A stretch of DNA of 57,869 nt, from the NCBI RefSeq assembly GCF_001456025.1, contig NZ_LMTZ01000157.1, positions 1-57,869 on the forward strand, written 5' to 3'. Origin of the DNA: Mastigocoleus testarum BC008 (GTDB taxonomy: Bacteria > Cyanobacteriota > Cyanobacteriia > Cyanobacteriales > Nostocaceae). This document shows, piece by piece, positions 8,011-15,948 of the stretch; the stretch's first letter is position 1, and each line of letters starts with the position of its first letter. The position numbers and the translations under genes were made by a program. The notes under the pieces are model-generated. The model did not search any database and was not told the origin of the DNA. It was given only the letters and a program-made list of their open reading frames with translations.

Positions 8011-9042
8011 TTAAATTACAACGCTTTCATTAACCTCACTGACATTCAATTGCTCTAAAATTTCCCAAATTTGCTGCAACATTGCTTCAACTCCTTCACC
8101 GGTCACAGCAGAGACTAAAAATACTGGTGCATAGGAAAGATGATTTAATTCAACCTTTAACGCTTCTAGTTCTTGAGATTCCCGATCTACTGCATCAATT
8201 TTATTCAATGCTACAACTTGGGGACGTTCGGCTAAACCGCGCCCATATACTTCTAACTCCTGCATGATGGTTTGATAATCTTGACATACATCAGCGCTAG
8301 TCCCATCAATTAAATGTAATAAGACCCGAGTGCGCTCGATATGACGTAAAAAATCATGCCCCAATCCCGCTCCCTGGGAAGCACCTTCAATCAATCCAGG
8401 AATATCAGCAAATACCGTACCATCACCAGTTTGTTTGCGTACCACACCTAAATTTGGAATCAGGGTGGTAAATGGGTAATCAGCAATTTTTGGACGTGCT
8501 GCTGATAAAGCAGAAATTAAAGTAGATTTTCCGGCATTTGGCAGACCAATAATTCCCACTTCCGCCAAAAGTTTTAATTCCAAGCGTAACAATCTATTTT
8601 CTCCCTCAAGTCCCGGGAGAGAATATTCTGGCGCGCGGTTACTGTTACTCAAGAAATGTTTATTTCCCAGTCCCCCTTTACCGCCTTGAGCTACAACCAG
8701 ACTTTGTCCATTTTGAACTAAATCTCCAATTAGTTCTCCTGTTTGAGCATCATAAACATTAGTTCCACAGGGAACTTCAACGATCAAATCCTTACCGGAA
8801 GCTCCAGTACGATTTTTTGGTCCCCCACGACCACCATTTTCTGCTCGAAAGCGATGATTATATTTAAAGTCTAGTAAGGTTTGTAAGTTGGAATCGGCGA
8901 CAAAAACAACCGAACCACCTTTTCCTCCATTACCCCCAGAAGGTCCACCAGCAGGTACGAACTTTTCTCGTCGAAAAGCAACAATACCGTCACCACCTTT
9001 CCCGGCTTGCACTTCAATTTCTGCTTGGTCAATAAATTGCAT
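8011..9042 (-). CDS. obgE: Obg/CgtA GTPase
   Basis: A 343-residue protein with the full Obg architecture. The N-terminal OBG fold (~1-158) is Gly-rich (AGKGGDGIVAFRREKFVPAGGPSGGNGGKGG). The G domain has G1 GLPNAGKST (~165-174), G3 DIPGLIEGAS, G4 NKID and G5 SAV. There is no extended acidic C-terminal domain, only a short tail. Obg binds the 50S subunit, acts in late ribosome assembly and couples to the stringent response. The ATG at 9042 is the natural start, since MQFIDQAEIEVQAG is the family's first strand. It is the commonest cyanobacterial Obg length. Confidence 0.97.
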   Translation of the reverse strand: MQFIDQAEIEVQAGKGGDGIVAFRREKFVPAGGPSGGNGGKGGSVVFVADSNLQTLLDFKYNHRFRAENGGRGGPKNRTGASGKDLIVEVPCGTNVYDAQTGELIGDLVQNGQSLVVAQGGKGGLGNKHFLSNSNRAPEYSLPGLEGENRLLRLELKLLAEVGIIGLPNAGKSTLISALSAARPKIADYPFTTLIPNLGVVRKQTGDGTVFADIPGLIEGASQGAGLGHDFLRHIERTRVLLHLIDGTSADVCQDYQTIMQELEVYGRGLAERPQVVALNKIDAVDRESQELEALKVELNHLSYAPVFLVSAVTGEGVEAMLQQIWEILEQLNVSEVNESVVI

Positions 9043-9045
9043 AGC

Positions 9046-9150
9046 TAGTCATTAGTTGCTTGTTATCAGTCATCAGTCATTAGTCATTAGTCATTGGTTC
9101 TCTAACCGGTGACCAGCAAGTACTAACTAATGACCAACAACAACTAATAA
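9046..9150. repeat. STRR heptanucleotide array (AGTCATT type) with inverted flank
   Basis: Degenerate tandem heptamers of the AGTCATT/AGTCATC type run from about 9046 to 9095. They are followed by sequence with inverted relatives (ACTAATGACC near 9125-9136). This is the classic short tandemly repeated repetitive sequence of heterocystous cyanobacteria, sited between obg and its upstream neighbour. Confidence 0.7.
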
Positions 9151-9834
9151 CTAAATATAATCCGAAATATCCTCATTACACTCATCTGCTAAATAAGACA
9201 AAGCACGAAATCGCAAACCTACCATTTGTTCGTAGAGTGGATTGAGTTTGCATAAAGGTGGAATGTGAACGATTTTACGCCCAAATAGTTTGACATCCCG
9301 TTCGAAAGGACATTGAGAAGGAATCATCTTACACAAAAAATGGGCAAGCGCGGGATCTTGAATTTCCAGCCCATCAAGCCAAGTACGCAGAGGTTTGAGG
9401 GCATTAAGTTGCTTTGGAGATGCGATCGCCACTTCCTGAAAACTAGAGGTTTGATCCTCATCGGAAGGTTCTAAGGTGTGGCGAAGAGATTCAAGTAGAT
9501 TTTGTGGTTCTCCAAGCGCCTCACACAATTGGTGTAGTAGCTCATCTTCACTCGGAGAATAAACTCCATCAGCAATTGCTACCATTACGGCAGTCCGCAA
9601 GAAATTCTCTGCGGCTTTGGTGCCTTTACCCAATACAGCAGCTAACTCGGAAGGTTTGATTATCTCCAGAGAATCTATATTAATTCCAGGAGCTAATTCT
9701 TCTTGAGTTATGGCGCTAATTAACTGTTTTTCTTGGGCATCAAAATTACCATCTGCCCAAGCAATAGTCAAAAGCCCACGTAACCAAACGGCGATTTGTT
9801 CGCTGCTATAGGGAGATTGAACAGCACTTGTCAT
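9151..9834 (-). CDS. TerB-like / Mo-dependent nitrogenase C-terminal domain fusion protein
   Basis: A 227-residue two-domain protein. Residues ~10-120 look like a TerB fold: AWADGNFDAQEKQLI repeated as AIADGVYSPSEDELL, the two acidic helix-turn motifs of TerB. Residues ~145-227 match the Mo-nitro_C family: L-x-x-L-R-x-W-L-x-G-L-E-I-x-D, A-x-F-L-C-x-x-I-P-x-Q-C-P-F-E-R, I-P-P-L-C-K-L-N-P-L-Y-E-Q. Despite the name, that domain is a cyanobacterial family of unknown role, often seen near nitrogen-fixation genes. Nothing nif-like is nearby. It precedes obg on the same strand with about 108 bases between. Confidence 0.8.
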   Translation of the reverse strand: MTSAVQSPYSSEQIAVWLRGLLTIAWADGNFDAQEKQLISAITQEELAPGINIDSLEIIKPSELAAVLGKGTKAAENFLRTAVMVAIADGVYSPSEDELLHQLCEALGEPQNLLESLRHTLEPSDEDQTSSFQEVAIASPKQLNALKPLRTWLDGLEIQDPALAHFLCKMIPSQCPFERDVKLFGRKIVHIPPLCKLNPLYEQMVGLRFRALSYLADECNEDISDYI

Positions 9835-10193
9835 AAACTCAGGCCTCTAGCTCTCTCTATCTATCCCAAGTCCATAGTAGCCTGTGCCCTGGGTCTAAGT
9901 CGCGGTTATTTATGGCTATTTTACTGATTAATATTCAAATATTCTCCAAGAGCAGATTGCAATCTTAGTTAATGTATTTTTCAATTCTATATTAGAGTAA
10001 AATATTGTGATCGAATATACAAGAGTTTTTCTAGAACTAGCTAAATATCCTTCTGAAAAATTTTTCATTTTTAAGGAATTTTTTTTATCTTTGCCAGTGA
10101 CTCTTGCTGTAAAATTCTTTTAGTATGATTCTTGATAATATTTTTTATTAAAATCATCCCATATATTGTTGAACTGTTGCAGTTAAAAGGTGA
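9835..10193. other. intergenic region, no recognised feature
   Basis: AT-rich divergent spacer upstream of the TerB-fusion gene and a small ORF. I see no operator palindrome, RNA gene or convincing promoter. Confidence 0.4.
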
Positions 10194-10484
10194 ATGAGCA
10201 AAATTAAAAACGATCTGAGGAAGATTCACAAAATAGTGCAAGTCTTCCCAGATGTAAGCATTAAGGAAATTAAACCAGCCAATTTAATTATTTTTCAATC
10301 CAAATCAGCTCAGGTATTGAAGAAAATAAGTTGCAATATTGATAAATTGGCTACTGCAAAACAGTCTCAGATAATTTCTGCTTGGTGGAAGCAAAGGACG
10401 AACAAAAATCATAAGGGAACTGCTTCCAGAGGTAATAAAACTGTGTCACAGCAAGTAGTTAGTGCTTACTGTGCTTGTTTGTAA
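10194..10484 (+). CDS. small basic hypothetical protein
   Basis: A 96-residue, Lys/Gln-rich protein with an ATG preceded by AAAAGGTG at a suitable spacing. The first 65 residues could fold as helix-strand-helix (KIHKIVQVFPDVSIKEIKPANLIIFQS); the tail is basic and ends YCACL. No family is recognised. Good ribosome binding site and length favour a real gene, but the evidence is thin. Confidence 0.4.
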   Translation: MSKIKNDLRKIHKIVQVFPDVSIKEIKPANLIIFQSKSAQVLKKISCNIDKLATAKQSQIISAWWKQRTNKNHKGTASRGNKTVSQQVVSAYCACL

Positions 10485-10608
10485 AAGCATCCTCAAAATC
10501 CAAATAACGATAATGCTGCACCCGATAGCTGAGATCACAGTTATTAACTCAGAAATTAGATCTTAGAAATTAAGCACACAAAAAAATAGATTCACAAAGG
10601 AATAGATT

Positions 10609-11721
10609 ATGTTTTATTTTGGCATCGAGCATGAAGTTGCTTTTCTTGACAATGCCGGAAATTTTGCTGATTTTTCCCGTACCAAATTTAAAGATTTTTG
10701 TCAGATAATTGATAAATTACCCTTCTACCCTGACGACTATCCAGAGTTGCGAGTCGGAGATGCTGGTATTAAGAAAAAACGCTGGTATATTGAAGGATTT
10801 GAAAGATTTTTAGACTCGGAACAAGTCGTAGAATGCGTACCAAAAGGTATTGAAATTAGAACAACTATAAATTCAACTATTCAAGATACAATTACTGAAC
10901 TTTTCGACAGTTTTTCTTTTCTCCGGGAAGTATCTTTAAAATTTGGCTATTTACCAGTTTTAGTCAGTTTCAATCCCTACTATGATGTATTTCAACCCAA
11001 TCCACCATTGAATGAGTATGAAATTCAACGGCGAAAGGTATCTCCAGAAAAACAAACTGCAAACATTCCCATGCTTACCTATGGTCCAGATCTAAACATT
11101 TCGGTCGCAGATTTACCGGTGGAGCGGGTAATTGATATAGGTTCAAAACTAACTTATTACAGCCCTTACATTGTGCCATTTAGTTACACTTCACCTTTTT
11201 ACCAAGGAAAACTGTGGGAAGGTTTATCAGTCAGAACATTTGTGAGAACTGGACAAAGACCAGCAACTATGGTGTTTGTAAAGAAACGTTCTGAATTAAT
11301 AAAAAGCATACCTTCATTAACAAAAATTGCCCGGATTCCAGCGGAAGTAGGTCGAATAGAGTTTAAAGCTTTCGATAGCTGTGATGATTTTTCAATTTAT
11401 GCAGCCTTACTGGCTTTGTTAAAAGGTATGGTTTTAGATGAGTCACTACCCGGAAGAGCAATGATTCCCGACCCAGCACTACATCAACTCTCAGCTCGAG
11501 AAGGATTCAGTAATGAAAGTATTTTTATCCACGCCGGAAAAATTCTACAAGCAGTAGAAATATCATTAGCGAAAGATCCCGATAGAGAACTGCTCACACC
11601 TCTCAAACATTTATTAGACAAGCGGGAAACCCCAGCCCACGAAATGGTGAGAAATTTCCATAAATTGGGTTCAATAGAAGAGACTCTCAAACACACGTAT
11701 TTGAAAAACACAAGCATTTGA
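10609..11721 (+). CDS. glutamate-cysteine ligase-like (GCS2-type carboxylate-amine ligase superfamily) protein
   Basis: A 370-residue soluble protein. The opening F-G-I-E-H-E-V-A-F is the conserved first strand of the GCS2/carboxylate-amine ligase fold (G-x-E-x-E). Later V-P-K-G-I-E-I-R-T-T and E-V-G-R-I-E-F-K-A-F-D-S fit the substrate- and metal-binding strands, where acidic and Arg residues hold Glu and MgATP. The family joins glutamate to an amine using ATP; the best known member makes gamma-glutamylcysteine. The amine here is unknown and the protein is shorter than cyanobacterial GshA-type enzymes as I recall them, so glutathione synthesis should not be assumed. The gene is monocistronic; a rho-independent hairpin follows 127 bases after the stop. 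Confidence 0.6.
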   Translation: MFYFGIEHEVAFLDNAGNFADFSRTKFKDFCQIIDKLPFYPDDYPELRVGDAGIKKKRWYIEGFERFLDSEQVVECVPKGIEIRTTINSTIQDTITELFDSFSFLREVSLKFGYLPVLVSFNPYYDVFQPNPPLNEYEIQRRKVSPEKQTANIPMLTYGPDLNISVADLPVERVIDIGSKLTYYSPYIVPFSYTSPFYQGKLWEGLSVRTFVRTGQRPATMVFVKKRSELIKSIPSLTKIARIPAEVGRIEFKAFDSCDDFSIYAALLALLKGMVLDESLPGRAMIPDPALHQLSAREGFSNESIFIHAGKILQAVEISLAKDPDRELLTPLKHLLDKRETPAHEMVRNFHKLGSIEETLKHTYLKNTSI

Positions 11722-11847
11722 GAGTTGATAAGTAATATTTGTCAGCTTGAAAGCTGTTTAATTATCATCCTAAGAGATTAAGTAAGTATTAACACTTATA
11801 AATTCTCCGTAGAATAAGTCTGTAAAAACTCTAACTTCTTCCAAGAG

Positions 11848-11877
11848 CCCGGTTGATTTGAAAGCCGGGTTTTTTTA
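11848..11877 (+). terminator. rho-independent terminator
   Basis: Stem CCCGGTT / (A)GCCGGG with an eight-base loop and an immediate run of seven T. This is a textbook intrinsic terminator, reached about 127 bases after the GCS2-like gene. Confidence 0.75.
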
Positions 11878-11924
11878 GCCTATATCGTTGATTGACAAAT
11901 TACAAATATTTTGGATAGGACACC

Positions 11925-12089
11925 TTAAGTTTGTGTTCTATTCAAAACATCTCTGTAGATATATTCCCAACGCACTTTAATCAGGTGCTTGAGTTTATCT
12001 AAGTCATTCTCCGATAGCGAAATATGTTCCTCTTCGAATCTGCTAGATGGAACCAAAACATTTGCAGAAATCGTAGATGTTTTCACCAT
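11925..12089 (-). CDS. short ORF, 54-residue hypothetical protein
   Basis: An ATG-started 54-residue reading: MVKTSTISANVLVPSSRF, then an acidic/amphipathic helix region (EEEHISLSENDLDKLKHLIK) and V-R-W-E-Y-I-Y-R-D-V. The amino-acid mix and regular amphipathic pattern look coding rather than random. No ribosome binding site is clear and no family is recognised. It ends about 50 bases from the terminator of the convergent GCS2-like gene. Confidence 0.4.
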   Translation of the reverse strand: MVKTSTISANVLVPSSRFEEEHISLSENDLDKLKHLIKVRWEYIYRDVLNRTQT

Positions 12090-12309
12090 GACAGTTGCAA
12101 CATATTTACTTAAGGTTTTTAGAGGCTATTGAAATATAGTAGCAACAAAAATTTTTTTTTGTGTTCAATTTAACAAAATTATTGACCACTCCATAAAATA
12201 TTTCTAATTCATTTATCATCATCTTTTACTTCTAATTGAAGATGTTATGGATACTTAATACGATTGCGTACTACCAATAGTTGAATATGGAGTATTCGAA
12301 AATTTTGAT

Positions 12310-12800
12310 TTGTTAGAAGTCCACCAAATTATTAACGTAGCTTTTGTCAACATTTATGAATTTGATTTCCAAATAATTCATAAAACCTTGAATATCCCCA
12401 GAATAAAAACATCCGAGCATATTTTTTACCAGCTTCTCTTAGTGTTTCTTTCTTTTTGGTAAAATCTAATTTTTCCTAAATAATAGGACAAGAGTAGGTG
12501 TTAGCTAATGTTGCCAACTGCAAATATGCATCAATGATTTGACCATCTTGTTTGCCTCGTGGTAGTCCCATTTGCAATGAAATCTAACCATGTGTCTTGA
12601 GGTTCCTATTAAAATCAACATATGCCCAACCGATAGAATTTGGGTTCGTGTCAATATCAATGGAACTATATGTACTGTGTTGAGATGCTCTCTTGAGCAG
12701 TGCAGGAGTAAATTGTACTGCAGCTATCCACTTACCTCGTTTGTAGTAAATTAGACAGGAACTCTTCATTAACCGCATCAATCTATTTACAACTAGGACT
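12310..12800 (-). pseudogene. decayed TnpB-type transposase (IS200/IS605 accessory, TnpB-related) remnant
   Basis: Read on the minus strand, three consecutive pieces of a TnpB-related protein can be followed despite stops. The first is a RuvC-I-like strand D-I-D-T-N-P-N-S-I-G-W-A-Y-V-D-F-N-R-N-L-K-T-H-G (about 12590-12661). After an in-frame TAG comes Q-M-G-L-P-R-G-K-Q-D-G-Q-I-I-D-A-Y-L-Q-L-A. After another TAG comes E-K-L-D-F-T-K-K-K-E-T-L-R-E-A-G-K-K-Y-A-R (about 12411-12475), the RuvC-II E-x-L-D-F region, then Y-S-R-F-Y-E-L-F. Further stops follow and the 3' end is not recognisable. An 83-residue ORF ending at 12584 is only the longest open piece. The element is dead. Confidence 0.75.
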
Positions 12801-12811
12801 TTACTAAGAAG

Positions 12812-13029
12812 CGATTGCCAGTTACGATCAGGCAATTGAATTAATTAATTCCCAACTAGCAGTAAATAATCTCAAATCTGCGATTGAGTTAAATCCTAAT
12901 AAATGGCAGGAATTAGCAAAAACTGACTCGGATTTTGTCAAGATTAGACAACATGCAGACTTCAAGCAGCTAATTCGCCAAAGCCAAGAATCCAGAAATC
13001 AAAAATCAAGAAAAAAAAGCAAAAAATAG
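12812..13029 (+). pseudogene. 3' fragment of a TPR-repeat protein gene
   Basis: An open frame on the plus strand, without a start, reads A-I-A-S-Y-D-Q-A-I-E-L (a TPR helix) and then L-K-S-A-I-E-L-N-P-N-K-W-Q-E-L-A-K-T-D-S-D-F-V-K-I-R and F-K-Q-L-I-R before TAG at 13027. That is the usual C-terminal end of cyanobacterial TPR proteins (ELAKTDxDFxxIRxxxxFxxLI). The upstream part is missing and is replaced by the TnpB remnant, so the gene was probably cut by insertion or deletion. Confidence 0.7.
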
Positions 13030-13090
13030 GTTGTTAAAGGTTCAATAAAGGTTCGCTGATAACAGTATTTATTGCCGTATATATGTGTGT

Positions 13091-13138
13091 AGAGACGCGA
13101 TATAATAGCTTTCCTCAAGAGAGTCGTATAGCGTCTTT
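13091..13138. repeat. imperfect hairpin of AGAGACG type
   Basis: AGAGACGCGATATA pairs with TATAGCGTCT (bulged) over a ~25-base loop and ends in TTTTT. It may serve as the terminator of the broken TPR gene or be an interspersed AGAGACG-type hairpin repeat. Confidence 0.45.
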
Positions 13139-13232
13139 TTGTTGTGAAATCATGGTACCATTTATTTCTTTACTATAAACACAAGCAAACTCACACTTTA
13201 TTTATTAAGTTTTGTAAATACTGTTGCTAATT

Positions 13233-13251
13233 AAAATAATTCTCAATAAAC
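13233..13251. promoter_or_regulatory. candidate FurA box upstream of isiA
   Basis: AAAATAATTCTCAATAAAC (reverse complement contains TTGAGAATTATT) resembles the FurA boxes I recall for Anabaena isi genes (AATTCTCAATAAA core). It lies about 290 bases before the isiA ATG; isiA genes are known for long 5' leaders, so the position is compatible. Not proven. Confidence 0.45.
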
Positions 13252-13536
13252 TGAAATTGAAATCAAAAACTATTGCTTATCAACTTCAATAGCGTAGCAT
13301 CGTGCTACAACATCATGAAATTTTCAATGTAGAATCTCTCAAGGTTTTTTATGAGATATCACATTAATCTACATGGCTGGTGAATAAGGTTTTTTTTGGT
13401 AGCTAACTTGTTGACCTGCAAGATTGTAATGCTGTTATAGCTTGTGATTTAGGGTCCTCAACTGCAGAAAATTACCATTAGTTGATATCAATCAGTTGAT
13501 TATTATTGGCAATAGATTTTATTAAAGAGCTAGACC

Positions 13537-14571
13537 ATGCAAACTTACGACAAACCTCAAGTCAAATATGATTGGTGGGCTGGAAATGCCCGTTTTGCCA
13601 ATCTTTCCGGGTTGTTTATCGGCGCTCATGTTGCACAAGCTGCTCTAATTGTGCTTTGGGCTGGAGCGTTTACATTATTTGAAATATCACGGTATAACCC
13701 AGAAATTGCCATGGGTGAACAGGGATTAATTTTACTTCCTCATTTGGCTACACTCGGTTTTGGTGTAGCAGATGGAGGAAAAATAGTTGATACTTATCCC
13801 TATTTTGTCATTGGAGCCGTACATTTAATATCTTCAGCAGTTCTAGGTGCAGGCGGATTATTCCATACTTTCAAAGGACCAAAGAATTTGAAAGATGCTT
13901 CTGGAAGAGCTGCAAAATTTCACTTTGAATGGAACGATCCGAAGAAGTTGGGCTTCATCTTAGGACATCATCTGCTGTTCTTAGGCGCTGGAGCGTTACT
14001 ATTAGCTGCAAAAGCAATGTTCTTTGGCGGATTGTATGATGCAGCTTCCCAAACGGTTCGTGTTGTTAGTAGCCCTACCCTCAATCCATTTGTAATTTAT
14101 GGCTACCAAACTCATTTTGCCTCCGTAAACAACCTCGAAGACTTAGTCGGGGGACATATATTTGTTGGTTTGTTGTTAATTGGAGGTGGAGCTTGGCATA
14201 TTGTTACAGAACCATTACCTTGGGCTAAAAAGCTGTTAATTTTCTCTGGTGAAGCTATTCTTTCTTACTCTTTAGGAGGAATTGCTCTAGCAGGATTTGT
14301 TGCAGCTTATTTTTGTGCAGTCAATACCCTTGCTTATCCTGTAGAGTTTTACGGTCCAGTTCTAGAGCTTAAGTTTGGTGTTTGCCCCTATTTTGCTGAC
14401 ACTGTGCAGCTGCCAAATGGCGCTCATACTGCCAGAGCATGGTTAGCAAATGCCCATTTCTTCTTGGCATTCTTCTTCCTCCAAGGACATTTATGGCACG
14501 CGCTTAGAGCAATTGGAGTTGACTTCAAGCAAGTCGAGCAGGCATTAAATACTGTAGGTAGCGAATCTTAA
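13537..14571 (+). CDS. isiA: iron-stress-induced chlorophyll-binding protein IsiA (CP43')
   Basis: A 344-residue, six-TM antenna protein. The N-terminal Y-D-W-W-A-G-N-A-R-F-A-N-L-S-G-L-F-I-G-A-H-V-A-Q-A is diagnostic. Chlorophyll-ligand His residues lie in conserved positions (GAHVAQ, LPHLATLG, GAVHLISS, LGHHLLF, GGHIFVG, NAHFFLAFFFLQGHLWHALRA). It lacks the large lumenal loop E of CP43, as IsiA does. IsiA forms rings around photosystem I during iron starvation and dissipates or delivers light energy in the thylakoid. A fair ribosome binding site (AAAGAG) precedes the ATG. A second antenna gene follows 65 bases downstream. Regulation by FurA is expected for the family. Confidence 0.92.
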   Translation: MQTYDKPQVKYDWWAGNARFANLSGLFIGAHVAQAALIVLWAGAFTLFEISRYNPEIAMGEQGLILLPHLATLGFGVADGGKIVDTYPYFVIGAVHLISSAVLGAGGLFHTFKGPKNLKDASGRAAKFHFEWNDPKKLGFILGHHLLFLGAGALLLAAKAMFFGGLYDAASQTVRVVSSPTLNPFVIYGYQTHFASVNNLEDLVGGHIFVGLLLIGGGAWHIVTEPLPWAKKLLIFSGEAILSYSLGGIALAGFVAAYFCAVNTLAYPVEFYGPVLELKFGVCPYFADTVQLPNGAHTARAWLANAHFFLAFFFLQGHLWHALRAIGVDFKQVEQALNTVGSES

Positions 14572-14582
14572 TCGTCAAATAC

Positions 14583-14607
14583 AGAGGTGTTGCAATGCAA
14601 CGCCTCT
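14583..14607. repeat. palindromic hairpin between isiA and the second antenna gene
   Basis: AGAGGTGTTGCA / TGCAACGCCTCT, 12-bp arms around one base with a single G-T wobble. This matches the interspersed AGAG(G/A)CGTTGCA hairpins common in cyanobacterial intergenic DNA. Here it may cause partial termination or mRNA processing between isiA and the next gene; there is no T-run. Confidence 0.6.
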
Positions 14608-14636
14608 ATTGCAACATATGAGCGTTTTACAAAGCT

Positions 14637-15602
14637 ATGGCAGTTTCAACAGAAAAAACCTTTGCTGAAGGCACAAATTCACCCTGGTTAATTGGTAATG
14701 CTCGTTTAGTAGATTTATCCGGTCAACTATTAGGTGCTCACATTGCTCATGCAGGGTTAATTGTATTTTGGGCCGGAACAACTACTATACTTGAGGTCTT
14801 ACGTTTTGCCCCTGGGCTACCATTGTCGGAACAGGGAATGACTTTATTACCCCATTTAGCAACTTTAGGTTGGGGTGTTGGTAGCGGTGGTGAAATTATA
14901 GACACGTATCCCTATTTTGTAATTGGCATGTTGCATTTAGTTGCATCTGCAGTTTTAGGGGCTGGAGGGCTATTTCACGTATTCCGTGGTCCGGCTGTTT
15001 TATCTGAAGCAGGTGGACAAGTAGCAAAATTTCACTATGAATGGTACGACCCGAAGAAGTTAGGCTTTATCTTGGGTCATCACTTAATCATTTTAGGGTT
15101 TGGAGCATTGCTCTTAGTTGCAAAGGCAATGTTCTTTGGGGGAATTTATGATGCGAATATTGCAGAAGTGCGTTTAATTGATAATCCTACTCTGGATCCA
15201 AAAATTATCTTCGGTTATTTATTTGGATTGAAAGATGGTGCTTGGACGGCTTTGGGAATGGCAAGTGTTGACAATTTAGAAGATGTCATCGGCGGTCACA
15301 TTTGGATTGGTTTAATCCTAATTTTTGGTGGTACTTGGCATATTCTGGTACAGCCTTTTGGTTGGGTCAAAAAACTGATGCCCATTGATAATGGGTATGA
15401 GATTTTGTCCTACAGCTTACTTGGTTTAGCTCTGATGGCTTTGATTTCCAGCGCTTTTGTTGGTAATAATACCATGGTTTTCCCTTCAGAATTTTACGGT
15501 TATAACCGAGTAGGACTGGTTAGTATCCAATTGTTGTTAGGTTTAATTGCATTTGCAGGTTTTGTTTGGCATTATTGGCGTTTCCGTCAAACCAGTAATT
15601 AA
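14637..15602 (+). CDS. CP43-like chlorophyll-binding antenna protein (IsiA/Pcb family paralogue)
   Basis: A 321-residue, six-TM protein that aligns with IsiA throughout: NARLVDLSGQLLGAHIAHAGLI, LPHLATLGWGVGSGGEIIDTYPYFVIG, HLVASAVLGAGGLFH, FHYEWYDPKKLGFILGHHL, VDNLEDVIGGHIWIG, WHYWRF. It carries a distinct loop (IIFGYLFGLKDGAWTALGMA) and lacks the C-terminal half-loop of IsiA. In Nostocales, extra Pcb-like genes follow isiA and are co-induced by iron shortage. It binds chlorophyll a in thylakoids; the photosystem partner cannot be read from sequence. No IsiB flavodoxin follows. The ATG at 14637 is the only sensible start. Confidence 0.88.
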   Translation: MAVSTEKTFAEGTNSPWLIGNARLVDLSGQLLGAHIAHAGLIVFWAGTTTILEVLRFAPGLPLSEQGMTLLPHLATLGWGVGSGGEIIDTYPYFVIGMLHLVASAVLGAGGLFHVFRGPAVLSEAGGQVAKFHYEWYDPKKLGFILGHHLIILGFGALLLVAKAMFFGGIYDANIAEVRLIDNPTLDPKIIFGYLFGLKDGAWTALGMASVDNLEDVIGGHIWIGLILIFGGTWHILVQPFGWVKKLMPIDNGYEILSYSLLGLALMALISSAFVGNNTMVFPSEFYGYNRVGLVSIQLLLGLIAFAGFVWHYWRFRQTSN

Positions 15603-15948
15603 TCTTTGACTGGGTTTGATATTTTAATGTCAGGTTTGTTCGTTTGGTAAGTATTTAGGTTGTTGGTAATTAGTAACTGGAATTGAATTGAGCTTGTTGG
15701 TTTTTCCACGATGCACCCTTTAGTAAATTCTCAATAATCTTTTAGCATAAGATTTCGAATTACCTATTACTCATCAATTACCAACTTTTAGGTACAACGA
15801 TTACTCCAACAGACATAACCAAAACTTTTACATCTCGTCCTTTAGCTTCTTATGTCTGTAGTTCACCAAATGGAGCAAGTGTATCTACAGGCATTTTTTT
15901 AGTTTGAAATTATTTGAGTTTGAAATTATTTGAGTTTGAGGATTATTA
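15603..15948. promoter_or_regulatory. intergenic region with Fur-box-like site and 16-bp tandem repeat
   Basis: At 15723-15740 the sequence GTAAATTCTCAATAATCT repeats the AATTCTCAATAA core seen before isiA. At 15901-15939 a 16-base unit (AGTTTGAAATTATTTG) is repeated about 2.5 times and ends just before the next ATG, so it lies in that gene's leader. Confidence 0.4.

Noticed and set aside
12584..12835. 83-residue minus-strand open frame as an intact gene
   Set aside because: It is one open piece of a TnpB-type sequence that continues past stop codons; its first ~15 residues overlap the opposite-strand TPR fragment.
13537..14571. Antisense RNA (IsrR-like) inside isiA
   Set aside because: Known in Synechocystis, but no antisense promoter is identifiable by eye here.
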